Shown: positions 1 to 8,145, counted from the stretch's first letter. The stretch: DNA of 29,554 nt from a bacterium UBP11_UBA4055 (GCA_002382735.1 DFZN01000002.1:58538-88091), one strand, 5' to 3'. Notes: generated by a model not told the origin, from the letters alone. Numbers and translations are program-made.

Positions 1-70
1 AGCACCGTTCAAGCTGAGCCTTGAGATTGTAGGTAAAAGAGTCGTAATTGTCCAGCAGCAGGATTTTCAT
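1..70 (-). CDS. trpG/pabA: Glutamine amidotransferase, TrpG/PabA type (partial, N-terminus only)
   Basis: The reverse strand from position 70 reads ATG followed by 22 further codons, beginning MKILLLDNYDSFTYNL, and runs off the window edge. The LLLDNYDSFTYNL start is the hallmark N-terminus of the class I glutamine amidotransferase subunit of anthranilate synthase (TrpG) and of aminodeoxychorismate synthase (PabA). It would release ammonia from glutamine for tryptophan or folate synthesis. The catalytic Cys-His-Glu triad lies outside the window. An AGGA element 5 bases before the ATG supports this start. The fragment cannot separate TrpG from PabA, and many bacteria use one protein for both. 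It is divergent from the secreted protein at 207. Confidence 0.85.
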   Translation of the reverse strand, partial: MKILLLDNYDSFTYNLKAQLERC

Positions 71-95
71 TTCGTTCCTGAATTTTCACGGGATT

Positions 96-142
96 AAAGA
101 TAATAAAAAAATCACCGATAAAAATATATTTTTTTTATCTTT
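96..142. repeat. AT-rich inverted repeat in the divergent promoter region
   Basis: AAAGATAA at 96-103 is the exact reverse complement of TTATCTTT at 135-142. The interior continues as an A-run facing a T-run, so the whole 47-bp stretch could fold as an imperfect hairpin. It lies between the divergent TrpG/PabA and secreted-protein genes, and its right arm touches the proposed -35 box at 141. It could be an operator, a bidirectional terminator-like element, or simply AT-rich spacer. Confidence 0.4.
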
Positions 143-168
143 GAAAAATCGCTAAATGATATTATATT
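141..168 (+). promoter_or_regulatory. Putative sigma-70-like promoter for the secreted protein
   Basis: TTGAAA at 141-146 and TATATT at 163-168 are separated by 16 bases, followed by a leader of roughly 30 nt. The ribosome binding site GAGGTGA lies at 197-203, just before the ATG at 207. The surrounding region is very AT-rich, so chance matches are possible. A second TATAAT at 182-187 has no good -35 partner. Confidence 0.4.
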
Positions 169-206
169 GAAATCAAATAGTTATAATTAATTGGCTGAGG
201 TGAGTT

Positions 207-3200
207 ATGAGAAGGCTGATGTTTTTATTTATTGTTTGTCTGCTGACTGCAGGTTATTCATTTGACTGGTACGGGACAAAGGAAAAAATATCTCATGACC
301 GACCTGAGATCGCGGCAAAAGACACATCATGGTACGGCTACTATTCCGGATATGCTTATGTCTGGGGAGTGGAGGCGGAAAGGGCTGTTAAGATAAACTG
401 TGACGATTTCGGTCTTGAATATCCAGTAAAACTTCATGCGATCGATTCGTATCTGTATGATCCGGGTTTCGACTACATGTACAGAGTTTATGACACTGAC
501 GGAACTACTTTGCTGTGGGAATCCGCTGTCGATACAGCAGCTGACGATTTCTACAATATCCAGTATATTGATCCGGCTCTAATTCTAGTTAACGATTTTT
601 TTGTTTCAGTAGTTCCACTCAGCGAAGGAAATCCCAGACTTGTTTCATCAGATGTTGTAGATTTGACACATAGTATTTACGGCAATCCCGGAGCCTGGAA
701 CACATTTCAGAGCGGTGGAGAACAGTTCGAATGGGCGATAGATTTTGGGCTTTCACCATACGGCGACTTAGATTTATATGCGCCGACAGTCAGGAATCTA
801 ACAGGGCTTGAGAGTTTTGAAAGCTCTGACGCTGAGCTTACTTTAACAGTACAGGATGTGAATACAGTAGTTACGCCCATGCTGGGACAATATAATTTAG
901 GATCAAGCTGGATCGACTTTAATCTCGTTCAATCAAAAGGAACTTACACTTTTACAGGATCAGTTCCTGGGCAGCCGGATGGAACTACAGCCCTAGTAAA
1001 ATTCTATATGGAAGACAGATACGGGAATGCTCAATGGTCTAAAGACTATGATATCATCTGGTCTAAAGACACTCCGTTCATAGGCGAAAACTTTGAAGGG
1101 GATTTTCCTCCTACCGGATGGACTTTGAACACAAGCGCAACAGGCAATGGATTTGTCAGGGGAACAGCCGCTACGGGAGCTGTTGCTCATACAGGGAAAG
1201 CTTCTTTGACTCATTTTTACGCAGGGGACAATGACGACTGGATCTATACTCCAGCTATCACTATACCTGCTACGAATTTCTGTGCATTTTCATTTTGGCA
1301 GAATGGCTACTGGATGACTTACGGTGATCTGCACGAAGTATCAGTATCGGCAGACGGCGGAACTTCATGGACTCAGATCTATACAGGATTGCCTACAGCC
1401 GGTGCTGTTCCTGACGAAGGTATATGGGAACAACTGATATTTTCTCTTGCGGCTTATGCAGGACAGCAGATCATAATCGGATTCCATTACAGAGGAAACG
1501 AAAGTGACGACTGGTTCGTTGACGATGTGAAAGTGATTTATGACTATCTAGGACCTGAGATCGTAAACCTTATCGGGAATGAAACTCTTTTACCAACGAT
1601 CGGAGCTTATGTTAACAATGACATGGTTATAAATGCCACAATAAGCGATGTTTCCGGCGTCGCGTCCGTTATTGGACACTACTCAATTGACGGCGGTGCT
1701 GTAGTTGACCTTCCGTTCGCAAAAGCAAAAGGCGAAGAAGTGTGGACAGCGACAATACCTGCTGAAGCAGCCGCAGTAACAGGAACTATTAACTTTGATA
1801 TGGCAGACATCGGCGGACTTGCAACTGCAACAGCTGATTATCCGATCGAATTTGTTTCTGATGTTGATGTTCCTGTAATAAAAGCGGTTAAAAACAGACT
1901 CGCTTTCCTCAACAATCCAATGAACCTCGAAGTCGTATTTGAAGACGAATCTCTGATTAATTCATGTATGGGTCGTTACAGTAAGGACGGATGGGTAACC
2001 CAATATGACTTCGATATGATACCTTCAAAGATACATGAATATACCTATACCGGCACAATTCCTGCGGAGAATGAACAGGTAATGTACGGTGAAGTCCGTT
2101 TCACGATTGTTGACAGTGCCAGTAATACTTTAAATACGGATAGTTATACGGTTCAGTGGCTTGACGGGCAGATCGAAATTTGGGAAGATTTTGAATCAGG
2201 TGTTGATAACTGGACTCTGAACGGTAACTGGGGGCTTGAAGAAGGAACTTACACTTCAAGCACAAATGCCCTTACTGAAAGCCCGAATGCCAACTATACA
2301 GACAACAACCTCAGTTTTGCGATGTGGGCTAATCCAATGGACTGGTCACTGTATTACGGTGCTGACATAGCTTTCTGGTGTAAATACGACATCGAGCAGG
2401 GATTCGACTACATGCATTTTGAAGGAACAGGCGACAACGGAATGACATGGATAAGACTTGCAACATGGGACGGTGAGGGTGTTGACTGGCACGAAGAAAG
2501 GATCTCAATGGACGGATTTGTTGGCAATGCCCAAGTCAGTTTCAGATTCTATTTTGTATCAGACGAAGGTTATAATACTAACGGAATGTACATTGACGAT
2601 GTGGAAGTGACGAGATTCGAAAGCGAACCGCCAGATCCTCACCCGATTATAATTCATGACGGTCCCGTGCATTATGAGGGAGCTTCTTATGTGGAAGATT
2701 ATAACAGTTCAGCTAAAATATTAGATATTTCGGGAATTGATTCAACTAGGGTATATTATCAGATAAACGGAGGTCAAGAACAAGAATCTGAAATGTTATA
2801 CGCCGGAGACGACACATGGAATTTCTCGATACCTTTTACAACGGTTGGCAATATTGTTTCATACAGAATTTGGGCCAGAGACGCTTCGCCGCATTATGAG
2901 GAGACGATTACAGATTTCTACACATATATCAGCGGAGATCATTTGATCTATGACTCAGATGTAATAAGTTATTATATGATTGCAGAGAACAACAATGCGT
3001 ATGCGGTCCGAATGACTGCGGACGATTCGGACTCGGATCGGTATCTTCCTTTTATACTAATAAGGAACTACTACGACGCTTCTCACATATCAGACAGCAT
3101 GGAAGTTCATGTTTGGTCAGATTTCGGGGGATTGCCCGGTGATGAAATAATTGATCCTGTGATGGTTTTGCCTGGTTATTTAGGAGGGGATGCTCCCTAT

Positions 3201-3734
3201 ACAAAGATCGATCTAAGAACCGAATTGACTCCGTTTGGACCTACTGTCTCGAATGATTTCTGGGTCGGTTTTTCAGCCCCGTACGGAACAGTTTACTCAC
3301 TTAAGGAAGCCCCGAACGAAGAAGGTACCACCGCATACGGAAGATCATACAAAGGGACATGGAATGAATACGGTACAGGATGGTTATGGTTACAGGAACC
3401 TGATAATAACTATCACATACGGGCGGTAATTGGAGACAGAGTGGGAATAGATGAACATGATATCTTGCCTGAAAAAACAGCTTTGTATCAGAATTATCCG
3501 AATCCGTTCAATCCCGTGACTAAAATCGAATTCGACATCGCTGAGGATTCTGATGTGTCGCTGTCGGTTTATGATGTTACCGGAAGGAAAGTGGTTGATC
3601 TTGTAAATAAAAAAATGCAGCGGGGCAGTCACAGTGTGGAATTCGAAGCGTCAAAGCTGTCCAGTGGGGTCTATTATTATTCGCTGAAAGCAGGCAAATC
3701 TGTTCAGACAAAAAAGATGGTGCTTTTAAGGTAA
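207..3734 (+). CDS. Secreted multidomain protein with Por/T9SS-type C-terminal sorting tail
   Basis: The 1175-residue product opens with a signal peptide (MRR, then a hydrophobic run, with cleavage likely around residues 16-20). Two MAM-like or choice-of-anchor-J beta-sandwich domains are visible at about 294-445 and 659-803, each starting with a W/F-DFE-type motif and ending in a DDV motif (WFVDDVKV, MYIDDVEV). Four degenerate Ig-like units, with the recurring pattern YT-T-IP then V-F---D--GN, lie at about 193-285, 448-550, 555-652 and 812-908. The last 85 residues form the FCB sorting tail: LYQNYPNPFNPVTKIEF, then GRKVVDL, then a lysine-rich end KKMVLLR. No protease or glycoside hydrolase active-site motif was recognised, so the role (adhesin, cell-surface or structural protein) is unknown. 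Export and the tail class are well supported. Whether this organism uses a true type IX system cannot be seen here. Confidence 0.85.
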   Translation: MRRLMFLFIVCLLTAGYSFDWYGTKEKISHDRPEIAAKDTSWYGYYSGYAYVWGVEAERAVKINCDDFGLEYPVKLHAIDSYLYDPGFDYMYRVYDTDGTTLLWESAVDTAADDFYNIQYIDPALILVNDFFVSVVPLSEGNPRLVSSDVVDLTHSIYGNPGAWNTFQSGGEQFEWAIDFGLSPYGDLDLYAPTVRNLTGLESFESSDAELTLTVQDVNTVVTPMLGQYNLGSSWIDFNLVQSKGTYTFTGSVPGQPDGTTALVKFYMEDRYGNAQWSKDYDIIWSKDTPFIGENFEGDFPPTGWTLNTSATGNGFVRGTAATGAVAHTGKASLTHFYAGDNDDWIYTPAITIPATNFCAFSFWQNGYWMTYGDLHEVSVSADGGTSWTQIYTGLPTAGAVPDEGIWEQLIFSLAAYAGQQIIIGFHYRGNESDDWFVDDVKVIYDYLGPEIVNLIGNETLLPTIGAYVNNDMVINATISDVSGVASVIGHYSIDGGAVVDLPFAKAKGEEVWTATIPAEAAAVTGTINFDMADIGGLATATADYPIEFVSDVDVPVIKAVKNRLAFLNNPMNLEVVFEDESLINSCMGRYSKDGWVTQYDFDMIPSKIHEYTYTGTIPAENEQVMYGEVRFTIVDSASNTLNTDSYTVQWLDGQIEIWEDFESGVDNWTLNGNWGLEEGTYTSSTNALTESPNANYTDNNLSFAMWANPMDWSLYYGADIAFWCKYDIEQGFDYMHFEGTGDNGMTWIRLATWDGEGVDWHEERISMDGFVGNAQVSFRFYFVSDEGYNTNGMYIDDVEVTRFESEPPDPHPIIIHDGPVHYEGASYVEDYNSSAKILDISGIDSTRVYYQINGGQEQESEMLYAGDDTWNFSIPFTTVGNIVSYRIWARDASPHYEETITDFYTYISGDHLIYDSDVISYYMIAENNNAYAVRMTADDSDSDRYLPFILIRNYYDASHISDSMEVHVWSDFGGLPGDEIIDPVMVLPGYLGGDAPYTKIDLRTELTPFGPTVSNDFWVGFSAPYGTVYSLKEAPNEEGTTAYGRSYKGTWNEYGTGWLWLQEPDNNYHIRAVIGDRVGIDEHDILPEKTALYQNYPNPFNPVTKIEFDIAEDSDVSLSVYDVTGRKVVDLVNKKMQRGSHSVEFEASKLSSGVYYYSLKAGKSVQTKKMVLLR

Positions 3735-3769
3735 TTTATAGAGAACTTCAATATTGGTCAGATTTTTTT

Positions 3770-3785
3770 CAATAATAAATTATTG
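3770..3785. repeat. Short perfect inverted repeat before the carboxyltransferase gene
   Basis: CAATAAT and ATTATTG flank a two-base centre, giving a perfect 16-bp palindrome-like element preceded by seven T residues. It overlaps the proposed -35 box at 3783-3788. It may be an operator half-site pair or a weak AT-only hairpin after the secreted-protein gene. At this composition chance is a real alternative. Confidence 0.35.
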
Positions 3786-3811
3786 CGTAAAGTCTTATTT
3801 TTAGATAAATT
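3783..3811 (+). promoter_or_regulatory. Putative promoter for the carboxyltransferase gene
   Basis: TTGCGT at 3783-3788 and TAAATT at 3806-3811 are spaced by 17 bases. The ATG at 3839 follows after a short leader carrying AAAGGG at 3828-3833 as ribosome binding site. The match is moderate, resting on the spacing and the 104-bp gap from the previous gene. Confidence 0.3.
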
Positions 3812-3838
3812 CGGTAAAAAAATCAGCAAAGGGATCAC

Positions 3839-5497
3839 ATGAGACAACTGAAAATAAGAGATCTGACATTGAGAGACGGACAGCAGTCGCAGTTTGCGAC
3901 AAGAATGAGCCAGGCGCAGGTTGACAGAGTTCTTCCGTTCTACGCAAAAGCAGGATTTTACGCCTGTGAAGTGTGGGGGGGAGCTGTACCTGATTCGATA
4001 ATGAGATATCTGGGAGAGAATCCGTGGAACAGGCTGGAAAAGATAAAAGCAGCGGTAGGGGACAGCACAAAACTGACAAGTCTTTCCAGAGGAAGAAATC
4101 TCTTTGGCTACGCGCCGTATCCCGACGAAGTTATTGAGGGTTTCACGAAAGAAACTTTAAAATCCGGACTCAGTATAGTCAGAATATTCGATGCTCTGAA
4201 CGACATAAACAACATGACCTCGACGATAAAGTTCGTAAAGAAATACGGCGGGATCACAGACTGCGCAGTATGTTTCACTGTCGATCCGAGGTTCACTTTT
4301 AAAGATAAGGTCAAAGCTTTCTTTCAAAGGAAAAAATTACCGAATAATATATTCAATGTTCAGTATTTCGTTGAAAAAGCAAAAGAACTCGAAAAAGAAG
4401 GCGCAGGCATAATAACCATTAAAGATATGGCAGGTCTTATTCATCCTAAAATGACAGGCGAGCTGATCAGAGAACTAAAGAAGTCAGTCAGCATTCCGAT
4501 AGACCTTCACACTCACGATACGCCCGGTTACGGATTAGCTTCAATTTTCATGGCCATAGTGAACGGCGTCGATATTGTCGATACGGTCCTTTACAACTTT
4601 GCAGGCGGACCTGCGGCACCGGCTTATGAACTTGTAAGAATATTCTGCGATAAGCTCGGGATCGATACCGGAGTTGACGCAAAGCAGGTGAGCATGATCG
4701 ATAAAGAGCTGGCCAAGATAAGAAAAGAGCTTGAGCAGTTCGATACAACAAAGCTGATACCGAGAGAATTCGATATAGCAGATTATAAACTGGACCCTGA
4801 GATCGACGCTCTTTACGATAAGTCGATAGCTGCGGCTAACAGCGGCAATGTGGATGAACTGCTTGTTCATACTCAGGCGATAACAAAATATTTCAACTTC
4901 CCGGAGCCGAACGAGCAGGTAAAGAGGGCCGAAATACCGGGCGGGATGTACACGAACATGGTCGCTCAGCTCAAGCAGCTGAAACTCGACCACCTGATGG
5001 ACAGAGCACTGCATCTTGTGCCCAAGTGCAGGCTTGATTCAGGCTGTCCGCCGCTTGTAACTCCGACCAGTCAGATCGTTGGAACTCAGGCTGTAAATCT
5101 GGCACTGGACGAGCAGAACGGCAAGCCTGAATACACGACCCTGACGAACCAGTTCGTGAATCTGGTCATGGGTCAGTACGGGAAAACTCCTTTCCCGATC
5201 GATCCGGAGTTCAGGGAAGAGATATGCGGCAGTCCCGAAGAAATACCTTATGACACTAGCGTATATAAAAGGCAGCCAAACCCGGTACTTAAGGAATTCG
5301 GATGGGTCAAGCTTGCTAAAGATTATAAAGAAGAGCTTCTTATTGAACTGTTCCCGAATGTGGCTGACGGATTTTTGAGAAAGAAAAGGGAAGCAGAATG
5401 GAAAGCGGCCAATCCTGTAATCCCGGCAAGGATAATAAAACCGAAGGTGCTTACGGAAGAAGATCATCAGAGATTATACAGCGGAAGCTGGTACTAG
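3839..5497 (+). CDS. Pyruvate/oxaloacetate carboxyltransferase subunit (PycB/OadA type) without biotin domain
   Basis: The 552-residue product is a DRE-TIM metallolyase-family carboxyltransferase. It moves a carboxyl group between carboxybiotin and pyruvate, as in pyruvate carboxylase subunit B or oxaloacetate decarboxylase alpha. Key positions visible are LRDGQQS (metal ligand D13), IKDMAGL (K195, the lysine carbamylated in the family) and HTHD (H224 and H226, metal ligands). The PYC_OADA tail continues to about residue 510. The C-terminus ends in YSGSWY with no AMKM-type biotinylation motif, so a separate biotin carrier and biotin carboxylase or decarboxylase beta subunit must be encoded elsewhere. 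An extra segment of about 17-20 residues around 155-172 (RKKLPNN) precedes the KDMAGL strand. The direction of the reaction in vivo (anaplerotic or decarboxylating) is not decidable. It stands alone, converging on rseP. Confidence 0.88.
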   Translation: MRQLKIRDLTLRDGQQSQFATRMSQAQVDRVLPFYAKAGFYACEVWGGAVPDSIMRYLGENPWNRLEKIKAAVGDSTKLTSLSRGRNLFGYAPYPDEVIEGFTKETLKSGLSIVRIFDALNDINNMTSTIKFVKKYGGITDCAVCFTVDPRFTFKDKVKAFFQRKKLPNNIFNVQYFVEKAKELEKEGAGIITIKDMAGLIHPKMTGELIRELKKSVSIPIDLHTHDTPGYGLASIFMAIVNGVDIVDTVLYNFAGGPAAPAYELVRIFCDKLGIDTGVDAKQVSMIDKELAKIRKELEQFDTTKLIPREFDIADYKLDPEIDALYDKSIAAANSGNVDELLVHTQAITKYFNFPEPNEQVKRAEIPGGMYTNMVAQLKQLKLDHLMDRALHLVPKCRLDSGCPPLVTPTSQIVGTQAVNLALDEQNGKPEYTTLTNQFVNLVMGQYGKTPFPIDPEFREEICGSPEEIPYDTSVYKRQPNPVLKEFGWVKLAKDYKEELLIELFPNVADGFLRKKREAEWKAANPVIPARIIKPKVLTEEDHQRLYSGSWY

Positions 5498-5545
5498 AAA
5501 AAAGGTGGTTCAATCCGGCTTTTCGGGTATATTCCACTTTTGGGA
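5498..5545. terminator. Putative bidirectional terminator between convergent genes
   Basis: In the 55-bp gap between the carboxyltransferase stop and the rseP stop, GGTGG pairs with CCAC and an inner ATCCG pairs with CGGGT (one G-U) around a GCTTTT loop. The internal part is imperfect. Read on the minus strand the hairpin is followed by CTTTTTT, a good U-tract for ending the rseP transcript. Read on the plus strand it is followed by only four T. Confidence 0.5.
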
Positions 5546-5552
5546 CGGCATT

Positions 5553-6647
5553 CTATCTGACATTTTCTTCCCCTTCATTATTTCCCTTGAATATCCTTGC
5601 GGTGTCGTTGAAGAAGACTACTATCATGAGCATGAAGAGTATGATCATTCCGGTCTGAAGTATTCTGAATTTTATTTTCTGCGGGATTTTTTTTCGGGTG
5701 ACCCCTTCGTAGAGTATGAACATGAAATGACCGCCGTCAAGGAGAGGGACAGGCAGTATGTTGAGAAACCCGACATTAACGCTGATGAAGGCTATAAAAG
5801 CCAGATATGCCCATATTCCCGCCCGCGCGCTTTCGCCGGACATCTGCGCGATCATGATCGGACCTCCGAGGTCTCTGAAAGAAGCCTCGCCTGAGACGAG
5901 CATTCTGATCGAAAGCCATCCTATTTTTACCCAGTACCATGATGTCTTGAAACCTTCGGTTACCGATGTGCCGAGACCGGCGTTTTTTATGACGGTTTCG
6001 GAAAATATTCCTATCAGGCCGATCTCTTTTATTTCGCCGTCAACGAGGGTGCGTACCGACATTGTTCTGACGGGCAGGGTAAGTATTGAGTCAGCTCTTG
6101 TCACTGTGATGAGGAGCTCGTCGTCAGGCCTGCTGTGGATCACTCGGGTCAGCCCTGTCCAGTCTTCGACATACTCTCCGTCAACCCCGTTGATGACATC
6201 TCCGGGCATAAATCCGGCTTTTTCGGCGGGCGAGTTCTCGGAAAAACCTTTTATTTCTGTGGACTGGACTTCAGGGATGCCGTTTACATAAGTAATGAAA
6301 GAGTAGATCGCGACTGCCAGGATAAAATTCATTATCACGCCCGCAAGTATTACGAACGATTTCTGAAAAAAATTCTTCGATTCGAATTCAAAAGACTCGC
6401 CCTTTAATTCCTCACCGCCCATGCTGCTCTCATCCATCATGCCCGAGATCTTGACATACCCGCCCAGAGGTATCCAGGCAATTCTGTACTCGGTCTCTCC
6501 CCATTTTTTCTTTAGCAGCGCTCTTCCGAACCCCAGTGAAAATATTTCCACCCTCATGCCCGTAAGCTTGGCCGCCGTAAAATGTCCGAGTTCGTGAATA
6601 AAGACAATTATGCCCAGAAGTATAATAAAAGATAAAAGTGTCGTCAT
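5553..6647 (-). CDS. rseP: Site-2 intramembrane zinc metalloprotease RseP (M50)
   Basis: The 364-residue membrane protein has the zinc-binding HELGH motif at residues 18-22 inside the first transmembrane segment. A central PDZ domain (about 125-195) follows a second hydrophobic segment. The C-terminal metal-ligand motif NILPVPLLDGGH has its aspartate at about 304, followed by a last membrane span. This is the full architecture of RseP/YaeL/RasP proteases, which cut membrane-bound anti-sigma factors and leftover signal peptides. A single PDZ domain and 364 residues make it a compact form; E. coli RseP has two PDZ domains and about 450 residues. It starts two bases after the FAD oxidase stop, so the two are very probably co-transcribed. 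In many genomes rseP sits beside dxr and cdsA, which are absent here. Confidence 0.93.
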   Translation of the reverse strand: MTTLLSFIILLGIIVFIHELGHFTAAKLTGMRVEIFSLGFGRALLKKKWGETEYRIAWIPLGGYVKISGMMDESSMGGEELKGESFEFESKNFFQKSFVILAGVIMNFILAVAIYSFITYVNGIPEVQSTEIKGFSENSPAEKAGFMPGDVINGVDGEYVEDWTGLTRVIHSRPDDELLITVTRADSILTLPVRTMSVRTLVDGEIKEIGLIGIFSETVIKNAGLGTSVTEGFKTSWYWVKIGWLSIRMLVSGEASFRDLGGPIMIAQMSGESARAGIWAYLAFIAFISVNVGFLNILPVPLLDGGHFMFILYEGVTRKKIPQKIKFRILQTGMIILFMLMIVVFFNDTARIFKGNNEGEENVR

Positions 6648-6649
6648 CG

Positions 6650-8029
6650 CTATCCCATCGTTATGTTAAATATCTTGTCCGGATTGAAAATGTTGTCCGG
6701 GTCGAAAGCTTTTTTGATCTTTTTCATAAAAGCGATCTCGTTCTTTGAGTACTGAATGCTCATGAAATTCTTCTTGGAAAGACCGATGCCGTGCTCTCCT
6801 GAAATGTTGCCTCCAAGCTCGACCGCTTTTTTGAATACCTCCTCTGACGCCAGCCTCGCATTGTTGGTCTCGGTGCTGTTATTCCTGTCGAAAAGGATAT
6901 TCACATGGAGATTTCCGTCTCCCGCATGCCCGTAAACGATGATCCTCAGAGCGAATTTTTCCGACAGGGCACGGGTGAACTCGATAAACGAGTGCATATT
7001 CGAAACAGGCACGGTAATGTCCTCATTGAGCTTATCGTTCGAAATTCTCTTGATCGCCGATGAAACAGCTTTACGCATGTCCCAGAATGATTTCTTTTCA
7101 GCCTCGCTCTCGGCTTTTCTGTATTTGATGACCTTCATTAAAGAAATTATATTTTCCAGCAGTATCGATCTTTCAAGAAGTGCGGGGAGAAAATAGGAAT
7201 CGAGCTTTATTATCAGAACGGCACCGGTATTTTCAGGCAGGTCGATCTTTGAATACTGCACAGCCGCGGAAAGCGCGTCTTTATCTATAAGCTCGATTAC
7301 GGACGGATCGACCCCGCTTGATTTGATCTTGATGACGGTGTTGACAGCATTCAGCAGATCGGCATGATAGGTGACGAAAGTTTCTTCCAGCGGCGGCCTG
7401 TCGAGAAGCTCGAGAGCTATCTCAGTGACTATGCCGAGCGTTCCCTCAGATCCGATCATGACAAAAGAGCCCGGGAAGCTGTCCTCGGGAGCGTAAACAC
7501 CGCAGCTGTTTATTCCGCCGGCGGAGTCAACGAATCTGAATCCTTTCACATATCTCGAGGTGACTCCGTATTTCACGCAGTGAAGTCCGCCGGCGTTCTC
7601 GGCAAAATTGCCGCCGATGGTCGATACGGCGCTGCTGGAAGGGTCGGGCGGGTAATAGAGTCCCAGCCTGTCTGCCTCTTCTCTAAGCCTGTCAGTAACT
7701 ACGCCCGGTTCAACATACGCAATCCTTTTCCGCCTGTCTATTCCGATGATCCTGTTCATCTTCTCAAAGTTCAGCACGATCCCGCCCTTTAACGGGACAG
7801 CACCGCCGCTCATGCCGGTACCAGCGCCTCTCGCAATCACGGCAATGCCGTTCGCCGAGGCTATTTTGACCACAGCTGCGACTTCTTTTTCCGTACGGAC
7901 ATTTACTACTATGTCGGGCGTTCCGGTAAATCTCGTGGTGTCGGACCTGAAGATATATCTGATCTCCGGCGAAACATCTGCCGTTCCGCTGTCAAGAACA
8001 GATTCTATTTCTTCAAGTATAGTCTTCAA
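6650..8029 (-). CDS. FAD-linked oxidase, GlcD / D-lactate dehydrogenase type
   Basis: The 459-residue product has the PCMH-type FAD-binding domain (VARGAGTGMSGGAVP-like loop at about 65-80, PPDPSSS and GGNFAENAGG at about 125-150). It also has the FAD-oxidase C-terminal domain with GHAGDGNLHVN (about 363-373) and GEHGIG (about 409-414). This is the family of glycolate oxidase GlcD and D-lactate dehydrogenases, which oxidise 2-hydroxy acids such as glycolate, D-lactate or D-2-hydroxyglutarate to 2-oxo acids. Substrate cannot be assigned. No in-frame ATG precedes the first conserved block, so the start is a TTG at 8029, giving the family-typical KTILEEI opening. That TTG overlaps the stop of a 12-codon upstream ORF with a strong Shine-Dalgarno. 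No iron-sulfur partner (GlcF-like) lies beside it. rseP follows after two bases. Confidence 0.88.
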   Translation of the reverse strand: MKTILEEIESVLDSGTADVSPEIRYIFRSDTTRFTGTPDIVVNVRTEKEVAAVVKIASANGIAVIARGAGTGMSGGAVPLKGGIVLNFEKMNRIIGIDRRKRIAYVEPGVVTDRLREEADRLGLYYPPDPSSSAVSTIGGNFAENAGGLHCVKYGVTSRYVKGFRFVDSAGGINSCGVYAPEDSFPGSFVMIGSEGTLGIVTEIALELLDRPPLEETFVTYHADLLNAVNTVIKIKSSGVDPSVIELIDKDALSAAVQYSKIDLPENTGAVLIIKLDSYFLPALLERSILLENIISLMKVIKYRKAESEAEKKSFWDMRKAVSSAIKRISNDKLNEDITVPVSNMHSFIEFTRALSEKFALRIIVYGHAGDGNLHVNILFDRNNSTETNNARLASEEVFKKAVELGGNISGEHGIGLSKKNFMSIQYSKNEIAFMKKIKKAFDPDNIFNPDKIFNITMG

Positions 8030-8064
8030 ATTCTTATTCCGTATAAATTTGTGACCTGAGACAC
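8026..8064 (-). other. Possible 12-codon leader ORF coupled to the oxidase TTG start
   Basis: A GTG at 8064 follows AGGAG (8073-8077 on the reverse strand) at an ideal 8-base spacing and reads 12 codons (MSQVTNLYGIRI) before TGA. The TGA overlaps the TTG start of the oxidase as TTGA. The oxidase start itself has no clear Shine-Dalgarno, so translation could arrive by coupling from this mini-ORF. It may also be a chance arrangement. Confidence 0.3.
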
Positions 8065-8103
8065 AGCTTTAACTCCTGAATGTTCTTATAATTGTAGCAG
8101 GTA

Positions 8104-8126
8104 GTTCAATAACAGGGGGATTGAAC
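8104..8126. repeat. Inverted repeat overlapping the post-glgP hairpin
   Basis: GTTCAAT at 8104-8110 and ATTGAAC at 8120-8126 are exact reverse complements around a 9-base loop. The GAAC at 8123-8126 is also the left arm of the stronger hairpin at 8123-8145, so the two stems cannot form together. Confidence 0.5.
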
Positions 8127-8145
8127 GGGCGGTAAAAGCCCGTTC
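8123..8145 (-). terminator. Strong hairpin immediately after glgP
   Basis: GAACGGGC (8123-8130) and GCCCGTTC (8138-8145) form a perfect 8-bp GC-rich stem with a 7-base loop, beginning two bases past the glgP stop codon. On the minus strand no U-tract follows (it reads AATCCCCC), so it is not a classical intrinsic terminator for glgP. It could stabilise the 3' end of the glycogen operon mRNA or act with the overlapping repeat. On the plus strand a T-rich tail follows. Confidence 0.45.

Noticed and set aside
207..3734. Secreted protease assignment for the large tail-bearing protein
   Set aside because: MAM/anchor-J domains often accompany peptidases, but no HExxH, GxSxG or Cys-His active-site motif is visible.
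4541..5014. 157-codon open frame on the minus strand inside the carboxyltransferase gene
   Set aside because: Lies wholly inside a strongly conserved gene and its translation resembles no family; other long opposite-strand frames (7364-7792, 9717-10232, 17677-18360) are rejected for the same reason.
8026..8064. Frameshift truncating the N-terminus of the FAD oxidase
   Set aside because: The TTG start already gives the family-typical N-terminus, so the extra 12 codons are not needed; a leader ORF is the simpler reading, though a sequencing error cannot be excluded.
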